Positions 47,420 through 58,964 of a stretch of DNA of 64,000 nt are shown in pieces. Under the pieces are notes generated by a model. The model was not told where the DNA came from. It worked only from the letters and a program-made list of their open reading frames with translations, and searched no databases. The DNA is from Parasponia andersonii (Eukaryota; Streptophyta; Magnoliopsida; Rosales; Cannabaceae), in NCBI GenBank assembly GCA_002914805.1, contig JXTB01000030.1:814305-878304 (forward strand), written 5' to 3'. The translations under genes and the position numbers were made by a program. Position 1 is the stretch's first letter, and each line of letters starts with the position of its first letter.

Positions 47420-49323
47420 ATGGCAAACACTAGAAACACTACCAGAGTTACCGGAACTAGCCAAAACCAACCCCAAAGCACTGCTGCTACACAGGCAGAC
47501 CCCGCTCAGGATCAGCCTACTATGACCGCAGCAGAAAACTTTTCCCAGAGACAGGATCGCATGGAGGAGACACTGGTGAATCTTCAGCAAGTCACTAACC
47601 AGATCAATGACACCCTACGACGACTTGCTGAAGGGCAGATGGTGACCCCACCACAGCACGAATGCCCTAAAGAACATCCTGCTCAACTACCTGAGAAAGG
47701 AATACAGATCTTAGAGACAAAAAGACGCGACCAGCCAAGAACCTAACAAGAGCGTCATAAAGATCGCATCTCCAAAAAAAGGCAAGGTCATAAACTTGCC
47801 TCCAGAATCTGGTACGGAGAGTTCAAGTACTAACCGTGATCGTGGACAACCTTCTCGTAAATCCACTAATAGTCAAGATCGCTTGAGCAGCGAACGAAAA
47901 AGACTATCGAGAAGTATCTTCGAAAGGATCAGCAGAGAGTCGAGACAAGATCCTGCAGACCTAAGACAATACTTAGAGCGACGACGTAGCTATGATCGAT
48001 CCATATCGCATCATAATGACCAAAGCCGGTCTCGTCGCACTATTTTGCTGGATTCCTCTCACAGGTCGCAGAAGACTCTGCCTGACCAACCCGCCATGCA
48101 TCGAGATAACGATTAAAGATCGCCTTTGCCACCAGTAAGAGATAATTCTTTCCCTCCGAACGTCGATGTTCACAATTTAAGGATCGCATTAGACGTACTT
48201 GCTGGTTGGGACGATGAGCTCGCTGATGGGTATCGACAATCGCCATTCAGCGAGGAGGTTCGAGCTGCAACCCTTCCCACTGGATTCAAACTTCCCACCA
48301 TTAACACTGTTGATGGGAAAACTGATCCACAGGACCATATGGATCACTTCAGTGACTTGATGGAACTACATCGTGTCAATGATCATACACGTTGCAGATG
48401 TTTTGCTATAACTCTCTCGGGAGTAGCAAAGAAGTGGTTCCGAGGAATCAAATCCGGCTCGATCTCGTCCTGGCAATAACTTCAGACGGCGCTGTTGAGA
48501 CAATTTCAAGTTGCCAAGAATTTCACAATTCCATTTGTTAGCTTGTCTGCAATCCGGCAAGGTTCAGAGGAGACTCTACGATCTTACCTCAATCGATTCA
48601 CTTCAGAGTTAGCAAAGGTCAATAATCCACCTGAGAGAGGAGTTCTAACTCTCATGATGGCCGGGGTGCGACCAGAAACTAAACTTTGGGAAGAATTGCT
48701 TGAGCGAGAATGTAGAACTCTAGAAGACTTCTACTGAAGGGTTGGTCGTCATCTGAGAGTAGAATCTTCGCGCGAGAATCTTCAAAAGACGAAAAAAAAA
48801 AAGAAGGAAAGATGCGACTAAAGACGCGGTTATTACCAACAATAACGGTAATAAGAAAAACAAAAGGAATAATGAACAGCCGGCGGAGAATCAGCCTAGA
48901 CCCAAAAAATAGGAGATTTCAAGAGCTCTCTTGCGATTCAACAATCACACCGAGTTAAACGCTCCCATAGATTATATCTATGCGGTCACAAACCAAAAGG
49001 AGCGATACCGTCAACTGGAACCGATGAAGCGGGACAGGGCAAAGCGCGACCCTAACAAGTTCTGCCAGTATCACAATGATATTGGGCATCATACTAATGA
49101 TTGCTTTGCCCTGAAGGATGAAATTGAAAGGATGAATAAAGAGGGGCGACTGCGGCAGTACACCAGGTAGAACGACGAAAGGCGAGAAGAGAACCAATAG
49201 CGACCTCCAGAAATCTAGCGCGAAGTCCGAACTATCTTCGGAGGACCGCATGTTGGTGGAGATTCGAAAAGGGCTCAAGATAGGTATGCACGAGAAGCTC
49301 GACAACAGCCATTAACTAACGTC
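47420..49323 (+). pseudogene. Gypsy Gag polyprotein, interrupted
   Basis: Starts MANTRNTTRVTGTSQNQPQ at 47420 with a coiled-coil-like Q/N-rich segment. A serine/arginine-rich region follows in another frame (47796-48116). The gag core is 48126-48737 (LPTINTVDGKTDPQDHMDHF, AITLSGVAKKWFRGI, YLNRFTSELAKV). A zinc-knuckle-like CQYHNDIGHHTNDC lies at about 49063. In-frame stops at 48477, 48735, 49168, 49198 and 49216 sit at positions where Gln or Arg is expected. Gag forms the virus-like particle that packages the RNA. Frame changes at about 47750 and 48120 add to the damage. Confidence 0.9.
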
Positions 49324-51123
49324 ATGCATCTTGAACAGCGACCACGCAAGCTTCAACAAGTACCGGACATGGACATTACCTTCACAGAACAAGACACAAG
49401 GGAAGTCCATTATCCGCATAATGACGCGTTGGTTATAAAAATTAACTGTGGAAGCACACAGTTGTGGCGAGTATTGGTTGATAACGGGAGTACTGTGGAC
49501 ATCCTGCACTTCGACGCCTTTAAGAAGATGAGGTTAAATGAGAGCGACTTGAAGCCTACCGCCACTCCACTCTATGGTTTCACTGGTGACAGCCTGATGC
49601 CTATGGGCATGATTGAATTGATGGTCAGCATTGGAACCTATCCTAGGGTTTCAACGATAATGACCCAGTTTTTGGTGGTAGATTGCCCCTCTGCTTTCAA
49701 TGCTGTGCTGGGAAGACCGACACTGAGGGAACTTCGAGCCGTCACCTCGATCTACCATCTCACTATGAAGTTCCCGACCCAACACGGGGTAGGTGAGGTG
49801 CGAGAAAACCAATATGATGCGAGGACTTGTTATAACAACTCGCTGAAACTCACAACAAAGGATGCGACGTCCCGTACAATGATGGTCCACCTATCAGAGG
49901 AAGCATCAGTCGAGACAACGAGCAAAGCGTTAGTCGAGGCAACGAGCAAAGCATCAGTCGAGACAGCGGGGAAAGCATCAGTCGAGGCAGCGGGCAAAGC
50001 GTCAGTCGAGTCGACAGTGAAAGCATCAATCGAAACGACCAGCGAAGACTTCGATCCTCGAGAAATAGACGAAGAGGTCAGAACTAGACCCATTGAAGAT
50101 CTGGAGGACCTATCATTCGACATGTCCTCCAAGGCTTTAAAGATTGGAATGGAGGTTCAAGGACCTGTGCGAGCTTCATTGGTCGCTTTTCTGAAGTCTA
50201 ACTTGGATGTCTTCGCATGGCAACATTCAGACATGGTAGGGATTGATTCAAGGATCATATCCCACTGTCTTAACATAGATCCGACAAAGAAGCCTGTACA
50301 GCAGAAAAGAAGGGCTATGAATCCAGAATGCTGCGTCGCGTTAAAAGAAGAGGTGGAGAAGCTGCTCGAAATTGGGTTCATAAGAGAGTCTTTTTATCCT
50401 GACTGGCTTGCAAACCCAGTTTTGGTGAAGAAACCCAATAGGAAGTGGAGAACGTGCATCGATTTCACCGATCTCAACAAAGCATGCCCGAAGGACAGCT
50501 TCCTATTTTCAAGAATTGACCAGCTTGTAGATGCGACATCGGGGCATGAACTTTTAAGTTTCATGGACGCATATTCTGGATATAATCAAATCCCGATGTA
50601 CGAGTTAGATGAGGAGCATACTTCATTCATCACGGATCGAGGATTATACTGTTATAAAAAAATGCCCTTCGGACTTATCAACGCAGGAGCGACCTACCAA
50701 CGTCTTGTCAATATGATGTTTGCAAAACAAATTGGCAAGACAATGGAGGTATACGTCGATGACATGCTGGTGAAGCCGGAGAAGGCCGAAGATCATATCA
50801 AGCACCTTGATGAGATGTTCAGAATCCTCCGGAGATACCAGATGAAGCTGAATCCCCAGAAGTGTGCATTCGGAGTAGGATCTGGAAAATTCCTGGGATT
50901 TATGGTCAATCAGGGAGGAATCAAAGCAAATCCTCAGAAGATACAAGCGTTGATTGATATGCAATCACCTCGTAAACCCAATGATGTGCAAAGCTTAGTA
51001 GGAAGAGTAGCTGCACTGAGTCGGTTTGTATCCAGATCAACCGATAAATGCCAACCTTTCTTTGAAGTATTGGAAGGATCAAAGAGGTTCGAATGGACGA
51101 AAGAATGTGAGCAGGCATTCTAA
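49324..51123 (+). pseudogene. Gypsy Pol: aspartic protease and reverse transcriptase
   Basis: A 599-codon open frame. The retropepsin-like protease lies near residues 55-130 with the active-site block VLVDNGSTVDILHFDAF. A spacer with a tandem, alanine/serine-rich repeat (SKALVEATSKASVETAGKAS, about 49900-50040) follows. The reverse transcriptase runs from about residue 350 to 500 with ANPVLVKKPNRKWRTCIDF, SFMDAYSGYNQIPM and the catalytic YVDDMLVK. The connection domain follows. The frame ends in a stop at 51121, after which the same protein continues, so this is a premature stop (a transversion here). The frame joins upstream without interruption to 49219. Confidence 0.93.
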
Positions 51124-52155
51124 GAGTTGAAAAAGCACTTGGGTTCTCCTCTACTCTTGTCGAAGCCAAACTTAGGAGAAGAATTATGCTTATATCTCGC
51201 TGTTTCCAAGTATGCGACGAGTCCTGCATTAATTCGCGAGGAGGGAAATATTCAGCGACCTGTCTATTATATAAGTAAAAGATTACTTGATGCCGAAACC
51301 AAATATCCAGAGATGGAGAAATTGGCACTAGCGCTCGTCATCGCATCAAGAAAGCTTCGATCTTACTTCTATGCTCATTCCATCAGGGTTTTCACGAATT
51401 TCCCGTTGAAATAGGTCTTACAGAAACCTGAGGCGTCAGGACGGCTGCTTAAGTGGGCTGTTGAATTGAGTCAATTTGACATCAAGTTTCAACCCTGCAC
51501 TGCCACAAAGGGTCAGGCCCTCACAGATTTTATTGCAGAATTTACATATGATGTCGATTTTCCCACAGGAGTACTCGAAAAACCCACTTCAGATATATCA
51601 AGGTTGTGGAAACTATATGTTGATGGGTCGTCGAATGAAAATAAAGCAGGTGCGGGCCTAGTTTTAATCAGTCCTGAAGGGCACAACATTCATTGTGCGC
51701 TTCGCTTCAAATTCCCAGCGTCGAACAATGAGGCTGAGTATGAAGCACTGATAGCTAGACTAAAGCTCGCACAAGAAATAAAGGTCGAGATAATTAAAGT
51801 CTACAGCGACTCCCAACTGGTCGTTTGTCAGGTTAAGGGCGACTATCAAGCGAGAGGAGAGAGAATGATGGCTTATTTGCAGAAGGTGCAGCAATTGTTC
51901 TCAACATTCGCTACTTATAACATTCAGCTTCTTCCTCACCTTCAAAATACCCGGGCGGATGCACTTGCTAAGCTCACTTCGACGAAAGATGCAGAGTTGT
52001 TGAAGGTAGTTCCTGTTGAATTTCTAATATCGCCAAGCATCGAGGCTGAACCCCAAGTAGCTATGCCAGTTGAAGAAAAACCATCGTGGATGGATCCCAT
52101 AATGCAATATATACAAAATAGCGATCTTCCTGAGAACAAAGACGATGCAAAGTGA
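51124..52155 (+). pseudogene. Gypsy Pol: RNase H and second (archaeal-like) RNase H
   Basis: 51127-51414 reads LYLAVSKYATSPALIREEG and PVYYISKRLLDAETKYPEME, the retroelement RNase H, stopped at 51412. It resumes to 52155 with LKWAVELSQFDIKFQP, then a second RNase H: LYVDGSSNENKAGAGLVLIS, NNEAEYEALIARLKLA, VYSDSQLVVCQV, ADALAKL. D, E, D and D of the RNase H site are all visible. The second domain is typical of Tat elements. A stop at 52153 separates it from the integrase. Confidence 0.92.
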
Positions 52156-53323
52156 CTCCGCATGAAGGCAGCCCGCTATATCATCCAGGATGAAAAGCTT
52201 TATCGAAGAAGTTTCAACTCGCCATTATTATTATGTGTCAATGATGAAAAAGCACGCTATATTATGAGGGAAATTCACAAAGGAATATGTAGAAATCATT
52301 CTGGGGGGCAGGCACTTACAAACAAGATTCTTCGACAAGGGTATTTTTGGCCGACTATGAAGAAGGATACATTGGAATTTGCCAGGAGGTGTGATAAATG
52401 CCAACGATTTGCGACTATTCCTAGAAAACCACATGTTCCTTTAACTACAATGACTAGTCCATGGCCATTTGCTATTTGGGGAATTGATATTATCTGGATG
52501 CTGCCATTAGTGCGAGGTGGTTTGAAGTATGCGGTGGTCCCAGTCGATTATTTTACAAAACGGACAGAAACCGAGGCCTTGAGCACCATTTCCGCGAAGA
52601 AGATGATAGATTTTGTTTATAAATCTATAATCTGCCGTTATGGTATACCGTATACCATAATTTATGATAATGGAAAACAATTCGACTGTGATGAGTTCTG
52701 TGACTTCTGCAACAACTTGGGCATCAAGAAGAGTTTTTCCGCTGTTGTTCATCCGCAAGCCAATGGGCAGGTCGAAGCGATAAACAAAATACTCAAACAG
52801 AATATAAAGACAAAACTGGAGGAGCATAAAGGAGCTTGGCCAGAATTACTTCCAAAAGTTTTATGGGCTTATCGCACCACACAACGAACCACTACTGGAG
52901 AGAGTCTATTCTCTTTAGCTTATGGATATGAAGCGATGATCCCAGTTGAAATTGGTGCGGGCTCTCTGCAGCGATTTGTTTATGACCAAAATCAGAATGA
53001 TGTATTACTGAGAATTGAACTCGATCTTTTAGAAGAACGACGTGAATAATCTCAGCTCCGAATTGCATCATATCAACGACGCACTGCTCGAAATTATAAC
53101 TCCAAAGTCAAAGGTAGACATTTTGAAGTTGGAGATCTTATCATTCAACGAGTTCTACCTAATAATAAAGAACATGGTGCTGGTGTATTTGGGCCTAAGT
53201 GGGAAGGGCCTTATGTTATTGATAACGTCATTCGACCTGGGACATATAACCTAGCTCGCATCGGTGGACAAAAGATCGAGCAATGCTTGGAATGCAGAAC
53301 AACTTCGTCGTTATTATCAATGA
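52156..53323 (+). pseudogene. Gypsy Pol: integrase
   Basis: The zinc-binding HHCC part is HKGICRNHSGG…CDKCQRF. The D,D,E core has WGIDIIW, YDNGKQFD (a usual G at the second position of this motif replaced by N) and ANGQVEAINKIL. The C-terminal part has FEVGDLIIQRV and GPKWEGPYVI. Stop at 53047, a shift at about 53285, then WNAEQLRRYYQ and the terminal stop at 53321. Integrates the cDNA in active relatives. Confidence 0.92.
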
Positions 53324-53429
53324 ATCTTCATGTTTATCTTCAATGGCCTACTGTATCCTCATTATTTCGTCATTCGATGTCGCTCGTCAATAATATTTCT
53401 TCGGCTATTACTTCAACTTTGTTTGATTC

Positions 53430-53660
53430 ATCTTCATGGTACTTTTCAGACACCATGAAACTTGGGGGGCAGTAGGATCAGAATTTTATCTCTTACTTGT
53501 TTCCGTTCATCTTTTTATAGTTTTATGGCAGTTTTCGGACACCATAAAACTCACTACTTGTTTCCGTTCATCTTTTTATAGTTTTATGGCAGTTTTTGGA
53601 CACCATAAAACTCGGGGGGCAGTGGGATCAGAATATTATCTCCTACTTGTTTCCTAAGGG
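53430..53660 (+). repeat. Triplicated hairpin with two purine-rich GGGGGGCAG runs
   Basis: The phrase TTTTATGGCAG…GGACACCATAAAAC, whose ends are complementary, occurs twice (53519-53552 and 53580-53613) and in a diverged form at 53435-53460. The first and third are followed by TTGGGGGGCAGTAGGATCAG and TCGGGGGGCAGTGGGATCAG. The unit includes ACTTGTTTCCGTTCATCTTT. The G-rich runs look like internal polypurine tracts. Confidence 0.8.
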
Positions 53661-54145
53661 ACTATGCAAACGTCCATTTAGAGGAGATGGAGTTTTAGAT
53701 CGTCAAAGTATCTGAAATTCCTTAAAATCTTAGGATTTTCTCCTCGCTTCATACCTTAGCATGTCGTATTACACAATTTCCCTCCTCGAACAAAAAAGTA
53801 ACTAAGCCAAATGTTCATTGTTCGATGCGATATATTGCTATATCCTATTTTGACATGGAACTTTTGAAACAGTCGAGTTTGCATCACTCGTATAGACTGT
53901 TTTCTTAAGTGACCTAACCTATCCTAATACTTAAAACTCATTTTAAGTTAGTTGGATTCAAATCACTGAAAGCGTACTGATCAATCACTTAGTGATTGAC
54001 TACTTGGTTAAAATTATTATTGTTATTTTGCAGGAACATCTGAGGGAAATAATAATATTTATTAAAAGAAGTCACTCGTACATGAGCATATAGGAAGGGG
54101 GACGAAGCCCGTGTTGTTCTAAAAATATTAAAAAAAATACAGGAG
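53661..54145. other. Non-coding spacer of the gypsy element
   Basis: No conserved frame. It contains the 3' end region of the antisense gene; no polyadenylation signal could be assigned. Confidence 0.5.
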
Positions 54146-56279
54146 CTATGCGGAAGGGCTCGCGCCGCCATCCCCAGCTTTGGTAGTATCCTCCCTCCAA
54201 CTTTGGATGAGCTCGACCACGTCCTCGCCAAGGATGGAAAAGTCAAAATCCGGATGCTCGCAGAAAATATTGAAAATGATGGTCGACGAGGCGATATCAC
54301 TAGCTTTATCTTCGAGGTCTTTGACTTCAGTCGTCTTGAACTCCTCAATAGCTTTGTGAACCGCCTCAGTGGTCATCTCCCTCATGCGATCCGGATGCTC
54401 AGAGATGGTCTTCTCGAGCTCTTTGACTTTCTCCTCGAGGTTCTCCTTCTCGAGTTTCTCCTTGGCCAGGTCTTCAAGCAACTGCTGCCTCTCCAAGTTG
54501 AAGGCCATTTTCTCCTCCTCCCGAGCTTTCTCCGAATTCTCGAATACTTGGGTTATTTCTTCAACTTTTTCGGCCTTTTCCAAGCATTCGAGAATCGGGT
54601 CGTGCATCAGGATGGCAGCAGCTACAGTCTGAAAAATCTAGTCATTAGTACCAGGAGAATATATTCGAGGGGAGAATAGAAAAGTACTTACATTGGCCAA
54701 CATCCTCATTACGGAAGCGACCTTGGCAGATCGTCGCTTCATCTGCTCCCAGCCTTCCTCGGTTGTGAAGCGATCAATGAAGGCTGCGCTCATACCAGCC
54801 TTCTCTGGTAATTAGTCAAGGACCGCGAAGAGCTCTTTATCCTTATCTGCCAGGATCGATTCCGAAGAAGTGGCAGCCTCTCTAGGTGGTTCGGGATGGC
54901 TCGTTGGCTGAGGCTGTAATGGAGGCGAGCTTGCTGGGAAGTCCTCAAAGGCAAATTTTCTTTTCTTGGAGCTATCAACCTTCTCTTTCCCTTTCGATGA
55001 TGGAGTACTCTCGGGTGTCTTGGTTTTTGCCATGGACTCGAGAGTTGAGGGTGGTGCTCGCAAACCACTACCGATAACCATCTCTGTACAGATATGTTAG
55101 TGAGCGAGGAGATATAAAATAAAGGTAACTAGAATGCATATATATGATTACCTTCTTCTTGTGGAGCTGGTTGAGGAGCTGGTGGTGACGCTGTCTCTAG
55201 AGAGGAAGGTTCTGAGGTTGGAAGGGTGGCTGGTGCTTTTCGTTTCCTGGTTCTGGAAGACGAGGTACTTAAATCCATCCCTTTTCCTTGGCTTCTTCTT
55301 CGAGCTTGATGGTTTAGACGGAAAAACCGGGGGGTCTAGGAATGAGGCTCCCTTTGGAAGTAGACCGCAAGCGACTAGGTTATTTGAAGTACCTAGTACC
55401 TCCCAATTAAATTCCTCAATTGGAAGGTCATTGATTTTATATACCCTTGCGAGCTGTTCCTTGGAGAGTCGGGGTCGATCCCTGTTGTCTGCGATGACAT
55501 TTGAATGCGATAAGTATAAAAGTAACAAAATAGAGAGGCGATAAATTGGAAGACTATCTACCGGGATTTTGAAAGAAGCCGTTAGCCGCATAGTCAAAGT
55601 AAAAAAATGGATTTTTCTATTTTCCCATGTTGTTGCGAATCCCATAGATCGTTTTTATTGCCTGGTTCGACCATTTGCTCGCATAGAAGAAGCCAAGATC
55701 TGACGGGTTTGATTTCACTTGGTAAAACCAAGCGAATTCTTCAAGAGAAGGGGTCTCTAAACCTAATTTATGGTACAGTATATACAAACCTACCATATAT
55801 CTATAGGTATTATGGGTCAGTTGAAATTGGACGACCCCATAGTAGTCAATGATCGATTTTATATACGGATGGAGTAGGAGATGGATGCCACACTTGAGAA
55901 CTGCTTCAGAAAAAGAAGCGAGTCCACGTGGTAGAGTGTGTGGTCGGTTAAATTCCATAGGTAGGTGAAGGGGTATGGCGATTTTATAACTACTCTCGAT
56001 TTTGCTGAGTTTATTCGATGTGCAGCTTGTCTTTATATTAGTGCATGACCAATTCCCTTCTCCGTATTGATAGCCTGATGAAAATGCAGGGGTATCCCTG
56101 ATATGTCGGGGCCACTGATCCTGGGAGAGATCGCCTATACGAGGACTACTTTGACTGACCCCTATTATTTCTACCTTGGGTTCCGGCTCAAGGTAGTCTT
56201 CAAGGTTAATGGAGCTAACACTCGAGTCAGATTCTCCAAAAAACGCATTCCCTTCCCTAAATTCCTCACTACTAGACAT
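54146..56279 (-). pseudogene. Antisense spliced gene of the Tat element (transposase_28-like protein)
   Basis: Four exon-like blocks on the minus strand. 56279-55562 starts MSSSEEFREGNAFF and contains LPRGLASFSEAVLKCGIHLL, YYGVVQFQLTHNTYRYMVGL and EFAWFYQVKSNPSDLGFFYA. 55488-55147 follows (GT donor at 55560, AG acceptor at 55489; reads DNRDRPRLSKEQLARVYKIN; frame slips near 55275). Then 55086-54691, Pro/Lys-rich with a stop at 54812, ending before GTAAGT. Last is 54631-54146, a long charged coiled coil (LEKAEKVEEITQVFENSEKA). The first block matches the plant 'putative gypsy type transposon' domain (PF04195) as I remember it, which is found on the reverse strand of Tat elements. Function unknown. 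Disabled here by the stop and frame slip. Confidence 0.75.
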
Positions 56280-57220
56280 CTGAAAAGAAATATAGATGGA
56301 TTTAGTCCTATGCGAGCATCGAGGATTCTCACTATGCCAGTACTTTGGGAATTCATCCTAGGATTATACTAACAAGCAGGCTCATCGATTTATTCTTAAG
56401 AGGTCTACGAATTCATAAAAATTGTTCGAGCAGTTCGTCAGAAAATAAATGTTCAAGCAGTTCGTCAGAAAATAAAATAGGATATCAGACCCTAGAAATT
56501 CTTCTCACGGATTTCTCTGACCATTAGCTAGTGAAGTCTACTTTATGAACCAGAAAAGGGAGAAAAATAATTCCCATTTCAATTCGTTCTTATGTGGAAT
56601 GTGTTTCTATTCCTAGAAATTGAAATTGTTTTTCCAAGAACAGACAGAAAAATAAGAGAGAAGAAATGAACTAACCTTTCTTTAGAAGCGGAGGGATTGA
56701 GATATAGTTTGAACTCCGTCGGAGAAGGTACTGGAATTGTGCGAGCTGAAGGACGAAACGGCGCTGTAGGGTTCTCTGAAACTTTGGTATTTTCTAAGAA
56801 AAGATGGAAACAGTGTAATGGAGCAGAAATGGATTGATTTCCGATATTTACACCCTAAGCACCGTTAAATCATAGCTGTAGATCAAAGTATTTGATTTTC
56901 AGATCTAAAGGCCGAAGTTCACGCGGGATTTGATTTTTTCCAAAGATAGATCAGAATCTTTCAAAATTTGAAAAGATTTGGTTTAAAAATGACGGTTGGC
57001 ATCATCAATATCCTTGACTCTCCTCGAGTTCTGCTATCTATCTTAGAAAAGGCAACACGTTTTCGTCTGTCAGAAAAAGGTATGCGTGATCTTGAGACAG
57101 GTGAGATTTGAGATCTGGCGACTCTTCGACTTTTCAAGGATCTCAAATCTAGGTCGTGACATCGCATTTTTTAAGTTCGCAGTCACCTACATTAAAAGGA
57201 AGCTCTATTTTGTCCTAAAG
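56280..57220. other. Upstream region of the antisense gene
   Basis: Non-coding. A 24-bp doubled unit TTCGTCAGAAAATAAA at 56430-56475. The promoter of the antisense gene is expected here; a candidate is not clear. Confidence 0.45.
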
Positions 57221-57242
57221 AACTAATGGAGCTGGGGGCAAT
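57221..57242 (+). other. Polypurine tract of the gypsy element
   Basis: AACTAATGGAGCTGGGGGCA and then AT directly before the 3' LTR start TGTTGTGCGG. Confidence 0.8.
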
Positions 57243-57928
57243 TGTTGTGCGGTCTAAAATCCTATGTCAGGTCGCATGAGTAGGAGTTAAGTTCGACCTC
57301 CACCACATAAGTTACGTGTGACCTCCTCCGCATAAGTTATGTGCAACCTCCTCCGTGTAAGTTACGTGCGACCTCCTCTGCATAAGTTATGTGCAACCTC
57401 CTCCGTGTAAGTTATGTGCGACCTCCTCTGTATAAGTTATGTGCGACCTCCTCCGAAAGAAAAGGAAACAAGTCTCTGCTTCGTCAAACAGGTAACCTGC
57501 AAGGAAAGGGAAACAGAAGTCTCTCTTTCATGATCGACCAGTTACCCGTTTTAAGTGGTTACCCAATTATGTTGTTACTCAAATTGTATTACCCGATTGT
57601 ATAGTTACCCGTTTTCACAATTAGGAACATTGAGTTACCCTCATCTATATAAAGGGAGCTCAATGTTTCAGACGGGGGATTCTGATTTTCTGATTTCTAA
57701 ATTCTGACTTCCAATTTGAGAGAGATTTCCAGACGAGACATTGTAACTTTGAGTGCTTGTAATTCTCCAAACAATAGTGAAAAACAGTGAATGTAAGCTC
57801 ATCTTTTTCGGGACTGAACTACTATAAAATCATTTGTCTCTTTATTTGCTTCGATTAATAACCCAATTCACACAAGCCACATCTCTTAATTTTTTCTAAA
57901 TTTATTGTTGACAAAACCTCCATCAACA
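57243..57928 (+). repeat. Gypsy 3' LTR (686 bp)
   Basis: TGTTGTGCGG…CCATCAACA. It includes six 25-bp repeats (57306-57455), GTTACCC motifs (57540-57640) and an intact TATATAAAG TATA box at 57646-57654. Confidence 0.95.
57306..57455 (+). repeat. Six tandem 25-bp repeats in LTR U3
   Basis: Units alternate CATAAGTTATGTGCAACCTC and TGTAAGTTACGTGCGACCTC, each plus CTCCG or CTCTG; starts at 57306, 57331, 57356, 57381, 57406 and 57431. Position in U3 suggests enhancer-type repeats. Confidence 0.95.
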
Positions 57929-58330
57929 TTTTGCATATGAAATGTGGACTATATAAATAGGTATATTTGAAAGAAAAATTAAAGAGAGGTATTTATCAAA
58001 AAGGTTTTAAAAAACGGGTATTAAGCATAAATTTAATATTATGCTATTTTCATATCTAATTGCACTTTTTATTTCTATTATATTATTTTTGTACCTAATT
58101 GATCATATTATTTGTAATATTTTTTGTGCCTAATCGTATCTGATTTCAAACTTGTTTCGTGTTTTTTTTCCTTTTTGAACATAACCGTGTTAGTGCCGAT
58201 TGTTGAATTTTATTTCAAATTTGCTTGTTTTAATACTACCTTAAATTTGGTTGTTTTAATACAATTTAGTTGAAACTTTAGACTAGAAACTCAAGACCGA
58301 GGCGCCAGAGTCCATGGACACGGTGCTAGG
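57929..58330. other. Spacer right of the gypsy element
   Basis: AT-rich, no coding signal. Confidence 0.5.
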
Positions 58331-58590
58331 AGCATAATCAGCAAAACAATAGTAAGCTAGCGTCATGGTGCTCGAAAGCGGAGGCCGCAGCGCTAGTTCG
58401 CGCTTTCAATATATTAAAACTCTGCATATCAGACCAGCTACTCAAGGCTGCATCATCAATAGCATAATCAACAAAACACCAGTAAGCTAGTGTCATTGTG
58501 CTGGGAAGCTACGGTCGCGGAACTGGTTCGCGATTTTAGAACATTAAAACTCTACAATTTCCAAATTTAGCCTCTTCACTTAAAACCTGT
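58331..58590 (+). repeat. ~130-bp tandem duplication in retroelement-like DNA
   Basis: AGCATAATCAGCAAAACAAT…CATTAAAACTCTGC (58331) recurs from 58461 with AGCATAATCAACAAAACACC. GC-richer text with GCGCCAG and GGCGCTAG; related in style to 27900-28450. (GA)n at 58633-58650. Confidence 0.75.
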
Positions 58591-58964
58591 AAATAGGTCT
58601 TTTAGGGTTTATTCTGGTTGACTTTTAGACGAGAGAGAGAGAGAGGACACAATCTTAAGATGGAGACGCTTCAGCTCAACATCGATCAATTAATAGTCAA
58701 AACAATGTCTATAGTTTTCTTTAATTTTGTCATGAACTTTCTAGTGCTACGACAGTACGAGATTATGAATGCTTGATATAAATTGATCTTTTATTCCGAT
58801 ATATATATATTCAGTATTTCAATTTATGCTTAATGCTTCTAAATACTTGATCAACATTTACATGATTTAGAGCTCGATTTAAGACCGATAAATAATAATC
58901 AAAATAAGCATACGAAATGTTTGTAGCATGATAGAGATATATGTCGGATTAATGCTTGTTTATT

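Larger units (their letters stand above)
46934..57928 (+). mobile_element. Tat-lineage Ty3-gypsy retrotransposon
   Basis: Order: partial 5' LTR (46934-47357), primer site (47360), gag, protease, reverse transcriptase, RNase H, a second RNase H, integrase (to 53323), a repeat with polypurine-like runs, an antisense spliced gene (56279-54146), the polypurine tract and the 3' LTR (57243-57928). The additional RNase H and the antisense reading frame downstream of integrase are known for the Tat group. Reading frames carry stops, so it is dead, but they are otherwise well preserved. The LTR parts that can be compared differ at about ten positions in 424. The right flank begins TTTTG; the left duplicate is hidden in the gap. 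Confidence 0.93.

Noticed and set aside
54203..54679. Plus-strand frame opposite the antisense coiled coil
   Set aside because: Complement of a Glu/Lys-rich coiled coil gives a Leu/Phe-rich shadow; the minus-strand frame has the domain logic and splice sites.
57306..57455. Regular direct repeats suggestive of a CRISPR-like array
   Set aside because: Units are contiguous without spacers, lie in an LTR U3, and the genome is a plant.
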